A stretch of DNA of 64,000 bases from Paenibacillus paridis (GTDB taxonomy: Bacteria > Bacillota > Bacilli > Paenibacillales > Paenibacillaceae). Positions within the stretch are counted from its first letter, which is position 1, and every line of letters starts with the position of its first letter. A model generated the notes under the pieces. It was not told where the DNA came from. It ran no database searches and saw only the letters and a program-made list of their open reading frames with translations. The position numbers and the translations under genes are program-made. Below are positions 7,976 to 16,823 of this stretch, in pieces. The stretch is from contig NZ_VCIX01000084.1 of assembly GCF_006345825.1 (NCBI RefSeq), forward strand, positions 102,499 through 166,498, in the 5' to 3' direction.

Positions 7976-8575
7976 ATGTTTGAAAACTATAATAAAGTGC
8001 AGCAGGCTGTTCTAAACACCACGCTCCGAATCATTATCCAAAAAGAGCTGCAAGCTACGTCTATGGCGTTGATTGCGAAAGAATCGGGCGTATCTACCGG
8101 TAATATTTATCATTATTTTAAGAGCAAGGAAGAAATCGTCAATGAGCTCTACACCGCCATCGTTACGTTCAACGGTGAATATGTGAGCAAAGGGTTGAAT
8201 CAAGAGGGGACAATCCAAGAACGCTTCTTTGGGGGCTGGGAAAGGGTTATTGAGCTGAGCAAGCAATACCCTGAGGGCTTTCAGTTTATTGAGCAGTATT
8301 CGTTCTCGCCTTATATTTATGAGCCAGTCAAAATGAAAGCCTACTTGGGTGGCTGGTGTGCGCCGATGAATCTTTTATATCAAGAGGCCATTGATCAAAA
8401 GCTGTTCGTCCCGATGGACCCGAAATTATTGGTCCAAATGCATTATGGCTCCATGGTCTACCTCGTCAAAGGCCAATTGCATGGCAATTTTGAAATGGGG
8501 CAAGATACGATTCAAAACGCGATACAAGCCTGTTGGAAAGCGGTCATGCTAAAACAAGAAACAAAAGTGCCATAA
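7976..8575 (+). CDS. TetR family transcriptional regulator
   Basis: 199 residues. The N-terminal helix-turn-helix spans about residues 25-50 (ALIAKESGVSTGNIYHYF, the typical YYHF-type recognition end), followed by a helical ligand-binding domain that I cannot assign to a ligand. GAGGAGG lies 8 bases before the ATG. The gene is followed by a short-chain dehydrogenase gene 95 bases downstream. An almost identical 20-base dyad precedes both genes, so this protein most likely represses itself and the dehydrogenase. In comparable TetR-SDR pairs the ligand is often a hydrophobic or carbonyl substrate of the enzyme; here that is inference. Confidence 0.9.
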   Translation: MFENYNKVQQAVLNTTLRIIIQKELQATSMALIAKESGVSTGNIYHYFKSKEEIVNELYTAIVTFNGEYVSKGLNQEGTIQERFFGGWERVIELSKQYPEGFQFIEQYSFSPYIYEPVKMKAYLGGWCAPMNLLYQEAIDQKLFVPMDPKLLVQMHYGSMVYLVKGQLHGNFEMGQDTIQNAIQACWKAVMLKQETKVP

Positions 8576-8611
8576 AGGTCCTGTTGAGCAAAACCTAATG
8601 TTTAAGTTAAT

Positions 8612-8631
8612 TAGAATGAATGTTCGATCTA
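8612..8631 (+). promoter_or_regulatory. TetR operator, copy 2
   Basis: Second copy of the 20-base operator (consensus TAGAATGAAyGTTCkATCTA), 39 bases ahead of the dehydrogenase ATG. It differs from copy 1 at two positions. It also argues that the dehydrogenase starts at 8671, not at an upstream ATG inside the operator. Confidence 0.72.
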
Positions 8632-8670
8632 AAAATGATTTTATTTTTAACCATAAAAGGAGAGAGAAAC

Positions 8671-9489
8671 ATGAAAAAGACGATTTTTATTACTGGCACA
8701 AGCACAGGGCTTGGAAAACTGACCGCTATTCATTTTGCCAAGCAAGGCTGGAATGTGGCCGCGACGATGCGCTCGCCAGAACGGGAAACCGAGCTTACCC
8801 AATACGACAATATCAAACTATTCAAGCTGGATGTTACCGACGTGGAGCAAGTACGTACTGCTGCCGCGCAAGCTATTGAAGCATTCGGGCGAATCGATGT
8901 TGTTGTCAACAACGCAGGAATGGGTACCTACGGGGCGCTTGAGCTGGCCGAAGAGAACGTTATTGACTGGCAATTCGGCGTTAATGTGCGTGGCCCCATC
9001 AATGTCATCCGTGCATTCCTGCCGCATTACCGGGCTAATGGCGGTGGGATGTTCATTAATATAAGCTCATTAATGGGCGTAACGACGGCAGTGCCGATTG
9101 GTTCCCTTTATAATATGTCCAAATTTGCCTTGGAAGGGCTAATTGAGGGGTTATATTATGAGCTCAAGCCGCTGAACATTGAGCTTCGTTTGGTGGAGCA
9201 AGGCGGCTCCTCCGGGAACAACTTCATGAACAACATTGTATGGAATACTAGTCAAGACATTACGGCTTATGATGAGATTACGGCTAAGGTGAAAGCCTCG
9301 TTCGAGAAGACGGACAGCAGCAAGGTTGATGATCCTCAGGATATCGTACAAGCGATTGACCAATTGGCGACTGGGGAAAGCACAAAGTTCAGAACGTTAG
9401 TGGGTCCAGCTGCCCAAGGCTTGGTTGCTATGCGAAACGCCATGCCAATTGAAGATTATTTAGAGAAAATAGAGTCCAGCTATCGATAA
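8671..9489 (+). CDS. Short-chain dehydrogenase/reductase (SDR)
   Basis: 272 residues. The start at 8671 is chosen for its AAAGGAGAG site; the in-frame ATG at 8620 lies in the TetR operator and would add residues unlike an SDR. Classical SDR features are a nucleotide-binding TGTSTGLG at residues 8-15, NNAG in beta-4, catalytic Tyr147 and Lys151 in YNMSK, and the serine in NISSLMG. Length and motifs fit the classical SDR subfamily that uses NAD(P)H. The substrate is unknown. It is controlled with the tetR gene upstream and terminated by a very strong hairpin. Confidence 0.9.
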   Translation: MKKTIFITGTSTGLGKLTAIHFAKQGWNVAATMRSPERETELTQYDNIKLFKLDVTDVEQVRTAAAQAIEAFGRIDVVVNNAGMGTYGALELAEENVIDWQFGVNVRGPINVIRAFLPHYRANGGGMFINISSLMGVTTAVPIGSLYNMSKFALEGLIEGLYYELKPLNIELRLVEQGGSSGNNFMNNIVWNTSQDITAYDEITAKVKASFEKTDSSKVDDPQDIVQAIDQLATGESTKFRTLVGPAAQGLVAMRNAMPIEDYLEKIESSYR

Positions 9490-9521
9490 AGGTTACGCTT
9501 TGGCGGATTAGCATGATACTA

Positions 9522-9555
9522 AAGAATAGGGCAGGTGCTGCCCTATTCTTTTTTT
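9522..9555 (+). terminator. Rho-independent terminator of the SDR gene
   Basis: Perfect 13-bp stem (AAGAATAGGGCAG / CTGCCCTATTCTT, loop GTG) followed by a T-run to 9555. Confidence 0.95.
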
Positions 9556-9620
9556 GCTGTGAACTTCATTTCCTCCTCTATATCATCCCAAGATGATTCC
9601 GAAAGGAATGTTTATTCCGC

Positions 9621-9648
9621 TTGCCGATCCGGCTTTAACCGTTATAAT
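9621..9648 (+). promoter_or_regulatory. Promoter of cluster A histidine kinase operon
   Basis: TTGCCG at 9621-9626, 16-base spacer, TATAAT at 9643-9648; 48 bases ahead of the kinase start. Confidence 0.6.
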
Positions 9649-9695
9649 GAAGAGCATACTTCGATGAAAGCGTTATCGAAACGGAGGAGGTTCCC

Positions 9696-11453
9696 ATGCC
9701 GGCCATGCCCCAGTTCATTTCTATTCGTACCAAGATGCTCGTTCTATTCTGCTGCTTGATTACGGTGCCGTTTCTAATCAGCGGCATGATGACCTACTGG
9801 AAGTATTCTGCGAACATGGAGCGGGACGCGCGTACGAGCTCCGAACAGATCGTTGAGCAAGTCTCGATTAATTTGGAGCGGTATATAAAAGAAATGGAGC
9901 GGATTACGATGGCGCTCTATTACGATGATAATGTGAGCAGAATATTGGAGAAGCATACGGGTCCCCTCCAGGCTAACAGCTATTTAAGATCGGACGAGCT
10001 GTACAAAATGTCGCAAATGATGAGCTCCGTCATCTATGAGCGAACGGAAGTAGAGGGCATTTTTATTTTTGCTTTGGATGGCAGCTTATTCAGCAATTTG
10101 CAGGAGACGGCGAAAATCAACTGGCAGCCGTCTGATAACGGCTGGATGGAGACGGCCAATGCGAAGGACGGCGGCCTGGTTATTCTTCCTCCCAATGACG
10201 GAAGCTATTATTTGGAAAAGCCAAGAAGAGTTATTTCCTTGGCGCGGCTTATTAAGAACCCGCTCACGAACCAGCGGATCGGTTACGTGAAGGTTGATTT
10301 GACGAGCAAAGGCTTTGAGAAAATTTTGACCTCCATTCAAATAACGGAAAACAGCAAGCTGTATGTTTTCAACGAGAATAAAGAAACGATTTATCCATTC
10401 TCCGGAGAGGGCCAGGAAGAGATTCCGGTTAACACGAGCGAGGTCAATACGAGCAGAATGCTGGTATCGGAGAGAGCTACGGATTACGGAGGCCTTCATA
10501 TTTTGGGCATCATCCCAAGGAGCGATCTGCTTACGGAAGCAAGGCAGCTGGTCAGCTATACTGGATGGATTTCTCTGGCTTCCCTGTTCATTGCGTTCGT
10601 AGCATCGGTGTTTACGTCGAACAGGCTGGTCAAGCCGATCCGCAATTTGCATGTCAAGATGAAGCGGGTGCAAAATGGAGAGCTGTCCGAACGGGCAGAG
10701 GTGACTACAAACGATGAGATTGGGCTGCTCACCTCCGGCTTCAACGTAATGGTTAGCCAGCTCGACAAGACGATTAAAGAGGTGTATGAGCTGACGATCC
10801 GGGACAAGGAATCAGAGCTGGCCGCGCTGCAGAGCCAGATTAATCCACATTTTCTGTACAATACACTAGAATCTATCAGCATGGCAGCCCGCAGGGACCG
10901 GAATGAGGAGCTTTCGCAGGTCATTGCGAGCCTCGGCAGGCTGCTCCAATATACGGTCAATAAGCAAGAGCGCCTCGTTCCCCTTCAAGAGGAGCTTGCA
11001 TTCATAGACCATTATCTAAACATTCAATCCTTCCGGCTGGAGGACAGGCTACAGGTGGATATCCAAGTGGATTTGTCGCATGAGTCGATACTCGTTCCGA
11101 AGCTGATTCTGCAACCGCTTATCGAGAATGCCATCGAGCACGGTATGGGCAGCGGCACATTGAAGATAACCTTGACGACGAGGCTGGACGATCAGGATTT
11201 ATGGATAGGGATAGCGGATGACGGCAAAGGCATAGACTCGGAAACGATGGCGAAAATAGAGCAAAATCTAGCCAAGCCATTGATCGGTCCCGAGCCGCAG
11301 CAGGGCAAACGAAGCAAGGGGTTTGCCTTGCGCAACATCCATCGCCGCATTCATATTCTTTACGGGGAGCCGTATGGCTTGTATCCGCAAAAAAATGTGA
11401 CAGAAGGCGCTGCATTCTTTATACGAATACCGTTTTCATGGGAGGAAGAATAG
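9696..11453 (+). CDS. Cluster A sensor histidine kinase, YesM/LytS-like (His_kinase/HATPase_c)
   Basis: 585 residues. TM1 about residues 14-33; an extracellular sensor domain of about 250 residues; TM2 about 288-308; a HAMP linker (about 310-360); the QINPHFLYNT phospho-acceptor block with His385; then HATPase_c with LIENAIEHG (N box) and DDGKGID (G1). This is the standard two-TM kinase that senses an extracellular sugar or its loaded binding protein. GGAGG lies ahead of the ATG. The response regulator starts one base after the stop, so the two are translationally coupled. Kinase precedes regulator here, the opposite of clusters B, C and D. Confidence 0.93.
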   Translation: MPAMPQFISIRTKMLVLFCCLITVPFLISGMMTYWKYSANMERDARTSSEQIVEQVSINLERYIKEMERITMALYYDDNVSRILEKHTGPLQANSYLRSDELYKMSQMMSSVIYERTEVEGIFIFALDGSLFSNLQETAKINWQPSDNGWMETANAKDGGLVILPPNDGSYYLEKPRRVISLARLIKNPLTNQRIGYVKVDLTSKGFEKILTSIQITENSKLYVFNENKETIYPFSGEGQEEIPVNTSEVNTSRMLVSERATDYGGLHILGIIPRSDLLTEARQLVSYTGWISLASLFIAFVASVFTSNRLVKPIRNLHVKMKRVQNGELSERAEVTTNDEIGLLTSGFNVMVSQLDKTIKEVYELTIRDKESELAALQSQINPHFLYNTLESISMAARRDRNEELSQVIASLGRLLQYTVNKQERLVPLQEELAFIDHYLNIQSFRLEDRLQVDIQVDLSHESILVPKLILQPLIENAIEHGMGSGTLKITLTTRLDDQDLWIGIADDGKGIDSETMAKIEQNLAKPLIGPEPQQGKRSKGFALRNIHRRIHILYGEPYGLYPQKNVTEGAAFFIRIPFSWEEE

Positions 11454-11454
11454 G

Positions 11455-12195
11455 ATGAACATATTGCTGGTAGAGGATGAGCCCAAAATTAGGCAAGGCC
11501 TGCGCGCCATTATCGAGGATGTAATCAAGAAGGGCCTGCACATACGCGAGGCCGGCAATGGGAAGGAAGCGCTGGAATGGCTGCGGACCAATAGCGGTAC
11601 GGATTTGGTCATCACGGACATCCGCATGAGCGAAATGAATGGGCTTGAGCTGACGAAGCGGGTCAAACAGCTGTATCCGGAGCTTCTCCTTATTGTTATT
11701 AGCGGCCATGACGAATTCGGCTATGCACGGGAAGCGCTTCGGTATGGCGTGCTGGATTATTTGCTCAAGCCGATTGAAAGGGTTGAGCTTGCCACACTGC
11801 TTAACCGGGTTCAGGAGAAGGTGCAGGCCAAGCAAGGTGCCGATGCCGGGGAGGAGCGGGTGGATGACCAGCAGGAAAGCGGCAGGCTGCTGATTCGCAA
11901 GGTGAAGGAGCTCGTGCGGCAGTCGCTGGAAAAGGACATATCGCTACAGTTTCTCGCCGAGCATGTCTATTTGCATCCGAAATACCTGTCAGACCTGTTC
12001 AAGAGGGAGACCGGGCAAAACTTATCGGAATACGTGACCCAAAAGCGAATAGACAAGGCGAAGCAGCTGCTCAAGGACACCACTTTAAAAATAGCGGAAG
12101 TATCGGAAATGTGCGGCTTCGCCAACCATAAGTATTTTGCATCCTTATTCAAGCAGCATGTCGGCCAAACGCCTTCGGAATTTCGGGAGAGCTGA
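11455..12195 (+). CDS. Cluster A response regulator, REC-AraC, short form
   Basis: 246 residues. The receiver domain (about 1-120) has acidic DE residues at 8-9, phospho-acceptor Asp55 in ITDIRMSEMNG and the conserved lysine in LLKPIE. A short linker leads directly to a two-HTH AraC domain (about 145-246; FLAEHVYLHPKYLSDLFK and IAEVSEMCGFANHKYFASLFK). It lacks the ~250-residue middle region of the other three YesN-type regulators in this window. The likely target is the transporter operon that starts 113 bases downstream behind a terminator. Confidence 0.93.
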   Translation: MNILLVEDEPKIRQGLRAIIEDVIKKGLHIREAGNGKEALEWLRTNSGTDLVITDIRMSEMNGLELTKRVKQLYPELLLIVISGHDEFGYAREALRYGVLDYLLKPIERVELATLLNRVQEKVQAKQGADAGEERVDDQQESGRLLIRKVKELVRQSLEKDISLQFLAEHVYLHPKYLSDLFKRETGQNLSEYVTQKRIDKAKQLLKDTTLKIAEVSEMCGFANHKYFASLFKQHVGQTPSEFRES

Positions 12196-12227
12196 AGGAC
12201 CTTCCGATATCAAACCTTTTCTGGAAA

Positions 12228-12255
12228 TCGTGTCGTTACGGCGGCACGGTTTTTT
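12228..12255 (+). terminator. Terminator between HK-RR and transporter operon of cluster A
   Basis: 8-bp stem with G-T pairs (TCGTGTCG / CGGCACGG, loop TTACGG) followed by six Ts. It shows that the binding-protein gene has its own promoter. Confidence 0.75.
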
Positions 12256-12263
12256 ATCTATAA

Positions 12264-12289
12264 TTGCAAATGTAAGCGCTTCTTATAAT
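12264..12289 (+). promoter_or_regulatory. Transporter promoter with partial cre-like core, cluster A
   Basis: TATAAT lies at 12284-12289, 20 bases ahead of the start codon. TGTAAGCGCT at 12271-12280 matches the first ten positions of a cre box, but the last positions fail. No good -35 is seen, as expected for an activator-dependent promoter. The leader would be very short. Confidence 0.4.
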
Positions 12290-12308
12290 AGCGTAAAGGG
12301 GTAATCAA

Positions 12309-13619
12309 ATGAAAAAGCGGGTAGGCTTCACCTTGTCGCTGCTGCTTGTCGCAGGCATGCTGGCAGGCTGCGCATCAGGCAAAAACAGCGGTGAAAATAG
12401 TAAAGAAGGCGTGAATGCGAACGGAGGCGGCAAGCAGATTTCGCTGAAATTCAGCATATGGGGCAATGACACCCATAAACAAATGTACGACACGATGATT
12501 GAGAAGTACCGCGAGGACCATCCGAATATTAACGTAGAAATTATGACGATCCCCGCGACCGATTATCAGCAAAAGCTCTCCGTCATGATGGCGTCTAAAA
12601 CCGCGCCGGACATTATGTGGATGATGGAGCGGGCCATTCCCCAGTTTCTAGGGGCAGGCCAGCTGGCGGACTTATCCTCGCTTAAAACAGATGCGAGCTA
12701 TCAATTCGATGATCTGTATCCTTCTACTCTTGATCTATTGTCGAAGGACGACAAGATTTATGGCATTCCGTTCTCGACTCCGCCGAACATGATTTATTAC
12801 AACCAATCGTTGTTCGAGAGCAAAGGGCTCAAGACGCCTAAAGAGCTTTACAGCGAAGGCAAATGGACTTATGACGAAATGGTCAAGGCTGCAGAAGCGA
12901 TTGCTGTGCCGGATCAAGGCTTGTACGGCATCAATCTGATCCGTCCGAACGGCTGGACGACGAGCTGGATCGAATCTTTGCAGACACTGGTATGGGCGTA
13001 TGGAGCGGATTATTTCAGCGAAGACGGCAAGCAATTTGCGTTGAACAGCCCAGAGGGAGAGCAAGCGATTCAGTTCTTCAGCGACGCCATGTTCAAGACC
13101 CGCATTCATCCGAAGCCAGGCGACCAAACGACGTTTGAGACGGGCAAGATCGGGATGCAGCAGGAGCTGTTCAGCTATATGGGCAAAGCCAAAGCGATCA
13201 CGGATTTCAAATGGGATATCGCTCCGATGCCATCGGGCGCGGGCGGGCAGGGCGTTACGCTCGGATATGCCGGTTATGTGGTGACGGAAGGCAGCCCGCA
13301 TCAAGCGGAAGCCATTGAGTTTGTTAAATATTTGACCAATCAGGAAAATATGACGGTGACCTCGCAGTTCTTTGTGCCAAGCCGCAAGTCGGTGCTGGAA
13401 TCCGATGCTTTCCTCAACCAGGGCCCTTCCCCTGAGAGCGTAAAAACAGCGGTGCTGGAGCAAATCGGAAAAGGAAAAGTAAGACAGGCCTTTACCAATT
13501 TTCAAAAAATAGACGAGAAGATGAAAATCGGGTTTGACTCGATTTACACGCAATCGGTCAGCGTTCCTGATTTTCTGAGCCATTTGGAAAAAGAGGTAAC
13601 CCCTGTGCTTAACCCATAG
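12309..13619 (+). CDS. CUT1 sugar ABC transporter, substrate-binding lipoprotein (cluster A)
   Basis: 436 residues. A lipoprotein signal peptide ends in LAGC with Cys21, followed by a Ser/Gly/Asn linker and a family 1 (MalE-like) solute-binding fold (KFSIWGN; GIPFSTPPNMIYYN; the late QAEAIEFVKYLTNQEN). AAAGGGG precedes the ATG. It would capture an oligosaccharide and deliver it to the two permeases that follow. A large hairpin separates it from the permease genes, so it is probably made in excess over them. The ligand is unknown; the FAD oxidoreductase and SGNH hydrolase at the end of the operon hint at an acylated or unusual sugar. Confidence 0.93.
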   Translation: MKKRVGFTLSLLLVAGMLAGCASGKNSGENSKEGVNANGGGKQISLKFSIWGNDTHKQMYDTMIEKYREDHPNINVEIMTIPATDYQQKLSVMMASKTAPDIMWMMERAIPQFLGAGQLADLSSLKTDASYQFDDLYPSTLDLLSKDDKIYGIPFSTPPNMIYYNQSLFESKGLKTPKELYSEGKWTYDEMVKAAEAIAVPDQGLYGINLIRPNGWTTSWIESLQTLVWAYGADYFSEDGKQFALNSPEGEQAIQFFSDAMFKTRIHPKPGDQTTFETGKIGMQQELFSYMGKAKAITDFKWDIAPMPSGAGGQGVTLGYAGYVVTEGSPHQAEAIEFVKYLTNQENMTVTSQFFVPSRKSVLESDAFLNQGPSPESVKTAVLEQIGKGKVRQAFTNFQKIDEKMKIGFDSIYTQSVSVPDFLSHLEKEVTPVLNP

Positions 13620-13627
13620 AAAGAACA

Positions 13628-13700
13628 GAAGGCAATCGGGAGTCCATGTTCAGGCGCGCTAGTATTCACAAGTCGCCGAAGGAGGCGGCTCCCGGCCTTC
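13628..13700 (+). promoter_or_regulatory. Intercistronic hairpin between binding protein and permeases
   Basis: GAAGGC + CGGGAG (13628-13633, 13637-13642) pair with CTCCCG + GCCTTC (13689-13700), leaving a 46-base loop and no T-run. It ends two bases before the AAAGGAG of the permease. Similar malE-malF structures stabilise the upstream message or damp the downstream genes; that role is inferred here. Confidence 0.55.
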
Positions 13701-13719
13701 CAAAGGAGTGGAAACCATC

Positions 13720-14616
13720 ATGACAACCTATACCACCCGGGCAAACAGAAGGAACAACTGGTATGGCTATTTGTTCATATCGCCAATGATGCTGGGCTTT
13801 CTATGCTTTTTGGCCGGACCGATTCTATACGCCTTTGCGCTAAGCTTTACCGATTACTCCTTGCTGCATCCGGCTTCGTTTGTAGGCCTCGATAATTATG
13901 CACAGCTTATGGGCAAGGACCCGTTATTTTGGAAAACGGTTGGCAATACGCTGTACTTCTCTGCGGGGCTGATTCCGCTTAACCTGCTGTTAGCTCTATC
14001 GCTTGCACTGATGCTGAATCAAAAATTGCCCGGAACCGGCTTGTTCCGCACCGCGATCTTTACGCCGGTAGTCACCTCGATTGTGGTATGGGCTATCGTA
14101 TGGAAATACGTCTTCGCTACGGACGCAGGACTCTTGAATCAAATTCTCGGCTATTTCGGCATTCAAGGACCGGCTTGGCTGTATGATACGGCTCTGGTCA
14201 TGCCTGTCGTTATTGTAGTCAGCGTGCTTAAGAAGGTCGGCATGAATATGGTTATTTTTCTCGCAGCTTTGCAGGATGTGCCTAGTATGTATTACGAGGC
14301 GGCTACCATCGATGGAGCCTCCAAATGGAGGCAGTTCCACAGCATCACATTGCCGATGATTGCGCCTTCGATTTTTTTGACGCTCATCATTACGTTAATC
14401 GGCTCGCTTAAGGTATTTTCGCAAATTATCGTCATGACCGAGGGCGGACCCGGAACGTCTACTTATGTCTTGGTTTATTATATTTACCAGCTGGCGTACA
14501 AGGTCTTTGATATCGGTTACGCATCCGCAGTCGCATTTATTCTGTTTTTCCTCGTGCTAGTGCTTACGCTCGTGCAATGGATGCTGAGAAAAAGGTGGGT
14601 TCACCATGAGCAATAA
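13720..14616 (+). CDS. CUT1 ABC permease, MalF-like (cluster A)
   Basis: 298 residues from ATG 13720, preferred over the GTG at 13708 because the AAAGGAG at 13702-13708 overlaps that codon. Six membrane segments are visible, beginning with YLFISPMMLGFLCFLAGPILY. The ATPase-docking EAA loop reads YYEAATIDGASKWRQFHSITLP (given in two parts: YYEAATIDGA and SKWRQFHSITLP). It pairs with the next permease, whose start lies 11 bases inside this gene's 3' end. Confidence 0.93.
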   Translation: MTTYTTRANRRNNWYGYLFISPMMLGFLCFLAGPILYAFALSFTDYSLLHPASFVGLDNYAQLMGKDPLFWKTVGNTLYFSAGLIPLNLLLALSLALMLNQKLPGTGLFRTAIFTPVVTSIVVWAIVWKYVFATDAGLLNQILGYFGIQGPAWLYDTALVMPVVIVVSVLKKVGMNMVIFLAALQDVPSMYYEAATIDGASKWRQFHSITLPMIAPSIFLTLIITLIGSLKVFSQIIVMTEGGPGTSTYVLVYYIYQLAYKVFDIGYASAVAFILFFLVLVLTLVQWMLRKRWVHHEQ

Positions 14617-15448
14617 ACGAAAAAAAATCGCTTCAAGCACGCTGCGGTTTGTACTGCTTGCTCTGGTTGCCGCGGTTATTCTGACCCCGTTCTACTGGAT
14701 GATTACGACCTCACTGAAAAACGAGACAAAGGTATTCCAGTTCCCGATGCAGCTGTTTCCTTCACCAATTGAATGGGGCAACTATGCAAAAGTATTCTCG
14801 GAGCAGCCGCAATTTTTGCTGCATTACTGGAATAGTTTATATATTGCGGCGCTTGTAACGCTGGGTACCTGTGCGGTAGCCGCATTGGCAGGCTATGCCT
14901 TCGCCAAGATTCCATTTAAGCTGCGCAACGTATGGTTTCTGGTTCTCCTCAGCGGCATGATGATTCCGAGCGAGGTGACGACGATTCCGAGCTTCCTATG
15001 GTTTTCAAAGCTGAGTTTGGTCGATACGCATTTTCCACTAATCGTTCCGCCCATATTGGGGGCAGGAGGCATCTTCGGAGTGTTTCTGCTTCGGCAATTT
15101 TTTATTACGCTGCCGAATGACTTGGATGAAGCGGCGGAAATTGACGGCTGCTCCAGATGGCAGATTTTGATTAAAATCATGGTCCCGCTTGCTAGTCCGG
15201 TCTTTGCAACGCTGTCGATCTTTACGTTTCTGAACAGCTGGGAGGACTTTCTCGATCCGCTGATCTTTATCAGCTCATCCGAGAAATTCACCTTGCCTAT
15301 TGCAATGAAGCTATTTACGGATACGGCGGGCACGGCGTGGCATTTGCTGATGGCGGCTTCCGTAATGGCAACCTTGCCTTTGCTGCTGATCTTCTTTATG
15401 GCGCAGAAGAAATTTATCGATGGCATTGCAACGACAGGCTTAAAATAG
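14606..15448 (+). CDS. CUT1 ABC permease, MalG-like (cluster A)
   Basis: 280 residues, six membrane segments, EAA loop LDEAAEIDGCSRWQ followed by KIMVPLASPVF. It overlaps the preceding permease by 11 bases, so translation is coupled. Its C-terminus ends in the usual KKFIDGIATTGLK form of MalG-type subunits. The FAD oxidoreductase gene starts 16 bases downstream and belongs to the same operon. Confidence 0.93.
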   Translation: MSNKRKKIASSTLRFVLLALVAAVILTPFYWMITTSLKNETKVFQFPMQLFPSPIEWGNYAKVFSEQPQFLLHYWNSLYIAALVTLGTCAVAALAGYAFAKIPFKLRNVWFLVLLSGMMIPSEVTTIPSFLWFSKLSLVDTHFPLIVPPILGAGGIFGVFLLRQFFITLPNDLDEAAEIDGCSRWQILIKIMVPLASPVFATLSIFTFLNSWEDFLDPLIFISSSEKFTLPIAMKLFTDTAGTAWHLLMAASVMATLPLLLIFFMAQKKFIDGIATTGLK

Positions 15449-15464
15449 GAGGAGTGTTCAGATA

Positions 15465-16808
15465 ATGAAGATCATACAAGCAGATGTAGTAGTCATAGGC
15501 GGCGGGCCTGCCGGCGTAAACGCAGCCATCGCTGCCGGACGCGGCGGAGCCTTCACCGTGCTGATCGAGAAGTACGGCTTCATTGGCGGAATGTCGACAG
15601 CCGCGCTTGTTTACCCGTGGATGACCTTTCATACGGTAGACGGCAAACAGGTTATACGCGGCATTGCGCAGGAAATTGTGGACCGGTTGCAGGCGGCGGG
15701 AGCTTCGCCCGGGCATCAGGTGGATACGGTGGGGTTTGTGAAGACGATCACCCCTTACCATCCGGAGCACTATAAGATTTTGGCGGCGGATATGCTGAAG
15801 GAAGCGGGGGTTAAGCTTATTTTGCACAGCTTCGTGGATCAAGTCCGCATGTCGGCAGACGGTCGTATTCAGGCGGTGGAGCTGACGTCCAAATCGGGCC
15901 GATTGGAGGTTCAAGGCAAGGTATTCGTGGATACGTCGGGGGATGCGGATGTCGCTTATCTCGCTGGCGCTCCGGTAAGAAAAGGCCGCGATGGGGACAA
16001 CCAAATGCAGCCGATGACGATGAAATTCCGCATGAGAGGCGTTAATTTGGAACGGGTCAAGCAGTATATGCTAGAGCATCCCGAGGAGTTTTACGCCAAA
16101 ACGCCATGGTCGGAGCTAGAGCAGCTGCCGCTTACTGGCGTCCTCGGCTACTACAAGCATTGGAAAGAAGCGAACTTGCCCATTAACCGCGATCAGGTGT
16201 TGTTTTTTACAGGCCCCGAGAAGGACGAGGTGCTCGTAAATACGACGCGCGTTCAAGGGCTGGATGGAACGGACGTGGAGGATTTGACGGAGGCCGAGCA
16301 GCTCGGCCGCAAGCAGGTGATGCAGGTGGCCGCATTTATGACTGAGCATTTGCCAGGCTTTGAGCAGGCGTCTATTTCGCAGGTTGGGGCGCAAATTGGC
16401 GTTCGGGAGACACGGCGCATTGATGGTCTGTATAGCCTGCAGGCGGAGGATGTCATATCCGGCCGTAAATTCGAGGATACCATTGCGCGAAGCGGATATC
16501 CGATTGACATTCATGACCCCTCAGGTAAAGGCGTAACGGCTGCATGGGTAAAAGGAGACGGCGCCTACGATATTCCTTACCGCTGCTTGCTGCCGCAGAA
16601 GGTGACAAACCTGTTAATGGGCGGCCGCTGCATCTCAACCAGCCATGAGGCGCTTGCGACTACCCGGCTCACGCCTAGCTGCATGGCTACCGGGCAAGCG
16701 GCTGGCACAGCCGCGGCAATGGCCGTCAGGGATAACGTCAGCCCGGTTGATATCAACGTAACCGAGCTGCGCAATCAGCTCCGGCAGGACGGAGCAATTA
16801 TCGATTAA
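15465..16808 (+). CDS. FAD-dependent oxidoreductase
   Basis: 447 residues. A dinucleotide-binding motif (VVIGGGPAGVNAAIAAGRGG, glycines 12-14 and 17) opens the protein. A C-terminal FAD-contact block reads LLMGGRCISTSHEALATTR and is followed by an alanine-rich helix (MATGQAAGTAAAMA). This pattern belongs to the FAD_oxidored family (PF12831-like), which is frequent beside sugar transporters in Paenibacillus and related bacteria but poorly defined biochemically. AGGAGG lies just ahead of the ATG. It is co-transcribed with the transporter, so oxidation of an imported sugar or derivative is plausible. The substrate is not visible from sequence. Confidence 0.85.
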   Translation: MKIIQADVVVIGGGPAGVNAAIAAGRGGAFTVLIEKYGFIGGMSTAALVYPWMTFHTVDGKQVIRGIAQEIVDRLQAAGASPGHQVDTVGFVKTITPYHPEHYKILAADMLKEAGVKLILHSFVDQVRMSADGRIQAVELTSKSGRLEVQGKVFVDTSGDADVAYLAGAPVRKGRDGDNQMQPMTMKFRMRGVNLERVKQYMLEHPEEFYAKTPWSELEQLPLTGVLGYYKHWKEANLPINRDQVLFFTGPEKDEVLVNTTRVQGLDGTDVEDLTEAEQLGRKQVMQVAAFMTEHLPGFEQASISQVGAQIGVRETRRIDGLYSLQAEDVISGRKFEDTIARSGYPIDIHDPSGKGVTAAWVKGDGAYDIPYRCLLPQKVTNLLMGGRCISTSHEALATTRLTPSCMATGQAAGTAAAMAVRDNVSPVDINVTELRNQLRQDGAIID

Positions 16809-16823
16809 TGGGCAGGTGGAGCA

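Noticed and set aside
9535..9759. 74-codon plus-strand ORF before the cluster A kinase
   Set aside because: It begins in the T-run of the SDR terminator, has no ribosome site, contains the kinase promoter and overlaps the kinase start in another frame.
12271..12284. cre box at the cluster A transporter promoter
   Set aside because: Only the first ten positions fit. The last positions (TCTT) break the consensus, so it is reported only as a cre-like core.
12735..13583. 282-codon minus-strand ORF opposite the cluster A binding protein
   Set aside because: It lies wholly inside a clear lipoprotein gene, has no ribosome site and an Arg/His/Leu-rich shadow composition.
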